Part shown: positions 60,091-64,000 of the stretch, piece by piece | How the letters are laid out: each line of letters begins with the position of its first letter | Numbering within the stretch: the first letter of the stretch is position 1 | From: Solea solea | Taxonomy: Eukaryota > Chordata > Actinopteri > Pleuronectiformes > Soleidae | DNA length: 64,000 nt | Reading direction: 5' to 3' | Assembly (NCBI RefSeq): GCF_958295425.1 | Contig: NC_081148.1 | Location: 9,953,466 to 10,017,465 of the forward strand | The notes under the pieces: generated by a model | Database searches by the model: none | What the model saw: only the letters and a program-made list of their open reading frames with translations | Told to the model about the DNA's origin: nothing | Program-made: the position numbers and the translations under genes

Positions 60091-60189
60091 TGAGAAGTAA
60101 GTGTTGGTTACAAATAAATCAATGTATTGGGCTGAAAATGTAAAATGACTCCTCAGCACAGGACATGGTTTTTAATGTTGATTAAACCA

Positions 60190-60600
60190 GTCAGGACACA
60201 CTGGGTGTGTTCAGACTGGTTTAATGACAGGTGTTCGTTCATACCAGGTCTGATGGAAACTGTGAGTAATGTGAGGGTGCTTTCATACCTAGCCTGTTGC
60301 TCCAAAACTGGGGTTGATTTGTTCCAGGCACAAATGAACCGGGCTGAGACCGCCTAGAGAGGGTGGTCTCAGCTCGGGTTGCAATCACTCCAAGGAGCTT
60401 ATTTACCTACAAACTGGTACGATCAACAGAGCTATTGCAACAGTGCCACTGCCAGAAACAACTTTTCTAAACAGAGTTCGAGCTACACGTTGAAAAAAGA
60501 GTCTAGGCTTATAAATGAGCTATATAACCAAGCAGCTTACCTGATGCGTCATCGGAAAGGGAACCTGTCCAGGGAATGGGTCATTCTAGTCTTCTAATTG
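60190..60600. repeat. Dispersed DNA-transposon-like repeat
   Basis: GTGAGGGTGCTTTCATACCT, TGGGGTTGATTTGTTCCAGG, GAACCGGGCTGAGACCGCC and GAGGGTGGTCTCAGCTCGG form the inverted GGTCTCAGC/GCTGAGACC core typical of a fish non-autonomous element. The open frame at 60379-60597 is within it and not recognised. Confidence 0.5.
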
Positions 60601-60620
60601 GACGTGTCTGGATGCAGATG

Positions 60621-60641
60621 CAGCAGCAGCAGCAGCAGCAG
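60621..60641. repeat. (CAG)7 triplet repeat
   Basis: Seven perfect CAG units, preceded by CAGATG, in akt3 intron 3. Confidence 0.95.
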
Positions 60642-61059
60642 TGTGTCTTCTTATCATCATCAGATATATGGCGTTGTTCGCCTGTGCAAAATGTAAATGT
60701 TCATAAACTGGACACTGGACCAAAATTGTGAGCCATCACAAACTGTTTATAAGAACGTAGCGTTGAGGGCATGTGGAGTCTACACTGTAACATATTATTC
60801 CCTGAATCAAAACAAAATACAGGTATGGATTTTACACCTGTGTAATTTTTGGTTACAGAGGACGGTTTCTATTATATATTTAATATAATAATATATATTT
60901 AATCCAATATCATTATTTTTGGTCCTATTCTGACCTTCAGATATATTATATGTTCTGCACGCTCCATGTCTGTCAGCTGTGTAAAGTCCTGTATCGTTTT
61001 AGAGTTGAGTTGACTAAGTGCTTCCATGGACTGTACCTTGTCATATACTCCAAATCCAG

Positions 61060-61204
61060 AGATGAGTGGGCAGAGGCCATCCAGACGGTCGCGGACAAGC
61101 TGCAGAGACAAGAAGAGGAAAGGATCCAGTGCAGCCCCACCTCCAATATCGACAACATGGTCGAGGAGGAGATGGACATCTCTACCACACACCACAAACG
61201 CAAG
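61060..61204 (+). CDS. akt3: Akt3 coding exon 4: PH-domain end and linker (residues 95-143)
   Basis: It completes Arg95 and encodes DEWAEAIQTVADKLQRQEEE, then the linker with CSPTSNIDN and EEEMDISTTHHKRK; it ends in phase 0 before GTACCT. This contains the last PH helix and the hinge. The linker carries the Ser/Thr-rich segment (CSPTS, S120-S123) and the acidic EEEMD box typical of AKT3. Relative to human there are several conservative changes (for example MNCSPTSQ to IQCSPTSN and IGEEEMDA to MVEEEMDI), making this the least conserved coding exon in the window. Confidence 0.96.
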
Positions 61205-61910
61205 GTACCTGCACACGCGTCCGCTGTAAATACAGACATTATAATTTCCAGCTGTACTGTTGTTGTTCATTGCCTTGTAAAGGGTTATTACATTTGACTG
61301 CATGCAATTTCAAAAATTGTCCTCTCAGTCACAGCTAATGAAATAGCAGCTGTAACACAAAGAGTACAAATTGTTTTTCTCAAATTATAGTAATCCACCG
61401 AGTAAAAGCTGCTATGCAAAATAACGTTTGAAAATGCTGTCCCTGATAGAAATAACAAGGTACGAGGAACTTAACAGTTTAACGTGCAGGTGAAACCCCC
61501 TGCAGACCTCCTGAGGGTTCTGTGCTGTGTACATATAGTAGCAAAAATCAAAGAATCTGATTATGAAGTTTAAACTCTGTATTTGTCGAGGAGAAGTGGC
61601 CCAAGCTGAAACTGTTTTAAGTCTGAAGATTTTAAGTCCATAAACCCTGCCCCAACCCTTCACCAGTTCCTCAGAGATGAGGTTCTGCCTGATTAGGTTT
61701 TTGGTCTCGATGAGGATTACTGGTCCTGACAAGGTCAGTGTTTATGCCAGAAAAGGTCCTAAAGAGAAAACAAATACAATTACACACTTCTTCATACCTC
61801 AACAGCTTACAGCTTATTGAACATTTCACTGCTAAAGACACATCATAACCTAGAGATTCTGTAACATGTTATCCAACATATTGTGTTTTACTTCTGTGTT
61901 TCCCCTCTAG
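61205..61910 (+). other. akt3: akt3 intron 4 (706 bp), with a CA-associated module
   Basis: Donor GTACCT, acceptor CCCCTCTAG. It contains the dispersed module at 61660-61790 (ACCAGTTCCTCAGAGATGAG, GGTCCTGACAAGGTCAGTG, GCCAGAAAAGGTCCTAAAG, ACAAATACAATTACACAC), here with almost no CA array attached. Confidence 0.75.
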
Positions 61911-62042
61911 ACAATGAGTGACTTCGACTACTTGAAGCTGCTGGGAAAGGGAACATTCGGCAAAGTGATTCTTGTCCGAGAAAAGGCCAGCGGGAAATAT
62001 TACGCCATGAAAATCCTTAAAAAAGAAGTCATCATAGCCAAG
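61911..62042 (+). CDS. akt3: Akt3 coding exon 5: kinase glycine loop and catalytic lysine (residues 144-187)
   Basis: A clean phase-0 exon of 44 codons: [44 protein letters not shown]. It opens the kinase domain with the GKGTFG glycine-rich loop (155-160) and the ATP-binding YYAMK lysine, K177. It is identical to mammalian AKT3 as I remember it apart from N146S. Acceptor CTCTAG, donor GTCAGC. Confidence 0.97.
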
Positions 62043-62221
62043 GTCAGCCTGGCAGAAACCATTTCATCTATTATTTTACATTTGTCTTCACAATATTTAG
62101 GTTTGTTTTTAATAAGCCTTTTTCTCCTCCCAGTGCAGTGTCAAATGTCAGTTAACACTTAGATTTCCATGTGACTGCCTTTTGATTTAGCTGTTGATGT
62201 CGACATTGTGTCTGTGTACAG
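62043..62221 (+). other. akt3: akt3 intron 5 (179 bp)
   Basis: Donor GTCAGC and acceptor GTGTACAG. Short and AT-rich, with no other feature. Confidence 0.85.
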
Positions 62222-62287
62222 GATGAGGTGGCTCACACACTCACAGAGAGCAGAGTACTGAAAAACACCAGACATCCCTTTCTCACC
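62222..62287 (+). CDS. akt3: Akt3 coding exon 6: helix C (residues 188-209)
   Basis: 22 codons in phase 0, [20 protein letters not shown] plus LT, identical to mammalian AKT3 as I remember it. It holds helix C, with the Glu that pairs with the catalytic lysine (E196 in TESRVL). Donor GTGAGT. Confidence 0.97.
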
Positions 62288-62490
62288 GTGAGTACCACAT
62301 ATACTGGACACACCATGCATACAGGCTGTGCATAACAATGCGCAGACATCTGTAAGAGTGAATGGAACATATTGATCCTATACATACCTGAGTCTCTTGT
62401 GGCTAATTACGAGCGATGTCATACATTAACTACTGCATCTGTTACACTTACATGTATTAGTGTGTGTTGTCCCTCAACACACACAGGCAG

Positions 62491-62531
<41 letters not shown>

Positions 62532-63033
62532 CACCCCAAGTTCATGCGTCTATCCTTTTAAGGACTTGCATAGTCTTCCACCCATTTGAACAAGAATGAA
62601 ATCCCTAATCTTAACCATAACCAGTTAACGTCTAACCCTATAACTTTAACCTAAACACATTCAATCTTATCCCTAAATTTAATCAGTTCCTCATAAATGA
62701 GGTTCTGCCTCATCAGGACCAGATTTTGGTCTCCATGAGGACTTCTGGTCCTGACAAGGTCAGTGTTTTTGCCGGAAAAGGTCACACACTGCTGTTCCAG
62801 AGAAAAAGAGAAAACTCTTGAGTTATGGTTGTTGGTGCTTGATAAGTAACAACGGTGTGGTCATGGGACAAAAATACGGATAGAGCAATAATAATAATGG
62901 CGAATAATGACTTGTCCAATGAAGACACTGTGAAAGTGTTCAGTTAACGTCTTTACTTTTGTCAGTCATCAGGTTAGTTATAGAAACAGAGAATTGTGCT
63001 AACGTTATGCTCACTGTGTGGTTCTCATTTCAG
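62288..63033 (+). other. akt3: akt3 intron 6, with CA array and dispersed module
   Basis: Donor GTGAGT, acceptor CATTTCAG. It contains (CA)n at 62492-62527 and the dispersed module at 62683-62790, preceded by TAACCATAACCAGTTAACG and CTAACCCTATAACTTTAACC. Confidence 0.8.
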
Positions 63034-63102
63034 TCATTGAAGTATTCATTCCAGACTAAAGACCGCCTCTGTTTTGTCATGGAATATGTGAATGGAGGAG
63101 AG
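63034..63102 (+). CDS. akt3: Akt3 coding exon 7: kinase hinge (residues 210-232); gene continues off the window
   Basis: 23 codons, [20 protein letters not shown] plus GGE, in phase 0; identical to mammalian AKT3 as I remember it. It contains the gatekeeper Met225 and the hinge EYVNGGE. The donor GTAACA runs straight into a CA array. The next exon (expected to begin LFFHLSRE) was not found before base 64000. The missing part therefore includes the HRD-type catalytic loop, the DFG motif, the activation-loop Thr and the C-terminal hydrophobic motif. Human AKT3 is 479 residues, so 247 lie outside. Which teleost paralogue this is (akt3a or akt3b) cannot be decided here. Confidence 0.97.
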
Positions 63103-63106
63103 GTAA

Positions 63107-63169
63107 CACACACACACACACACGCACCCATACACACACACACACATGCACACACACACACACACACAC
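63107..63169. repeat. akt3: (CA)n array abutting the exon 7 donor
   Basis: An imperfect CA array starts within four bases of the 5' splice site of akt3 coding exon 7. Confidence 0.9.
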
Positions 63170-63317
63170 TGCACAGACTACATTTTTGCATCTGATCATG
63201 ACACACACACTGATCTTTCTGTTTTTAGCGTCTCAAACTCAAACTGTTATCACGGTTACTGCCTGTTATGGTGTAAGTGACCATCAATACACACATATAC
63301 AGTATATGACATAAAAG

Positions 63318-63366
63318 TATATACTATACTATACTATATACATACTATACTATACTATATACATAC
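63318..63366. repeat. (TATAC)n-like minisatellite
   Basis: Two copies of a unit containing ATACTATACTATACTATATAC in tandem. The inner repeat is ATACT. Confidence 0.85.
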
Positions 63367-63409
63367 TCAACATCCTGTCATCAGATTGTTTGAGCCGCCT
63401 AAACAAAGT

Positions 63410-63621
63410 CTTCTCCTTAACCCTAACCATAACCAGTTAATGTCTAACCCTAACCATAACCTAACCACAAGTAAAATCTCAGCCTTGATAATTAACCAGT
63501 TCCTCATTAGGACAAGGTTTTGGTCTCCATGAGGACTACTGGTCCTGTTTATGCCAGAAATGGTCCTACAGAGGTAACAGATACAAGTTCACACACTCAC
63601 ACACTCTCACACACACTCACA

Positions 63622-63660
<39 letters not shown>
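63410..63660. repeat. CA-associated dispersed module plus (CA)n
   Basis: TTAACCCTAACCATAACCAG, then ACCAGTTCCTCATTAGGACA, TTTGGTCTCCATGAGGACTA, GGTCCTGTTTATGCCAGAAA, TGGTCCTACAGAGGTAACAG and ATACAAGTTCACACAC, passing into a CA array (about 63590-63659). Same module as at 61660-61790 and 62683-62790. Confidence 0.75.
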
Positions 63661-63661
<1 letters not shown>

Positions 63662-64000
63662 TGGTGGCTGTGGTATGTGTATTTACCCATGTATTTAACA
63701 GCCAGTTAAACCACACATCCACCACACTAACTGACAGAGACACTTCACCTATTCTGCTGTCAAACTTTAAACTGTCTGTTGCTGTAGATGCCAGCGTTCA
63801 TTAGAACTAAAACACAAGCAGTTGCACACGGTGTTCAAGTCTAATTCAAAGATCCTAAACTCCTGGTCTCTTCTAAACATGTTGCGGTTTATATGTAAAT
63901 GTCTCTCACAGATGAGAACATTGGGCAATGCAGTGTAATTGGAGTAAGCAGTAAGGGAATGTCTGGACGAGCACTCAGGAAGTGACTAAAGTTTCACTGT
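63661..64000 (+). other. akt3: akt3 intron 7, partial
   Basis: No exon, repeat family or regulatory motif recognised up to the window edge. Confidence 0.6.

Noticed and set aside
60899..61303. Antisense 134-codon frame over akt3 exon 4
   Set aside because: Reverse-strand shadow of the real akt3 exon; the plus frame is conserved AKT3.
62620..63470. Interstitial telomeric repeat (TAACCC-like runs)
   Set aside because: The TAACCCTAACC stretches are short and diverged and belong to the dispersed CA-associated module, so they are not a telomere remnant.

Overview
This is vertebrate nuclear DNA, almost certainly from a ray-finned (teleost) fish. Genes are split into exons with canonical GT/AG borders, non-coding sequence dominates, (CA)n/(GT)n microsatellites are very dense, and the dispersed repeats are of types common in teleosts (tRNA-derived SINEs, Tc1-like DNA elements, a decayed non-LTR retrotransposon). 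I see no prokaryotic, viral or CRISPR-type structure.

Two protein-coding genes are recognisable and are arranged head to head. On the minus strand (about 0.5-8.6 kb) is zbtb18 (ZNF238/RP58). It encodes a BTB-zinc-finger transcriptional repressor whose whole open frame lies in one exon (1608-3305). A putative non-coding first exon ends at a strong donor at 8095, inside a CpG-rich promoter region. On the plus strand (from about 27 or 33 kb to beyond the right edge) is akt3, the Ser/Thr kinase of the PI3K pathway. Seven coding exons give residues 1-232 in unbroken phase: the PH domain, the linker and the start of the kinase N-lobe. The rest of the kinase lies outside the window. Human ZBTB18 and AKT3 are also divergent neighbours (1q43-q44), so gene order and orientation match deep vertebrate synteny.

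Layout: 0.5-1.6 kb zbtb18 3'UTR; 1.6-3.3 kb its coding exon; 3.3-8.1 kb its intron, with a tight E-box cluster near 5.2 kb; 8.1-8.7 kb its first exon and promoter. 8.7-27 kb is an intergenic desert with three stretches that look like conserved brain-type enhancers (10.85-11.74, 12.6-13.15 and 13.54-14.16 kb), embedded in microsatellites and transposon debris. 27.0-27.5 kb is a CpG-rich, apparently bidirectional promoter with a donor at 27500 that could feed the acceptor at 33106 in front of the akt3 start exon. 27.5-33.1 kb is rich in repeats, including an array of GATATC palindromes and a Tc1-like deletion derivative. 33.1-64 kb is akt3 with a 19.9-kb first coding intron.

The two genes do not form a pathway in the bacterial sense. 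Both act in cortical growth and neuron production in mammals, and shared regulatory DNA in the interval is plausible but is inference. I found no new multi-gene system. The observations most worth following are the E-box cluster, the candidate enhancers, the bidirectional promoter, the purine/pyrimidine structure of the akt3 5' leader, the GATATC array and the retrotransposon ORF1 relic. Conservation and repeat-family names could not be checked here.
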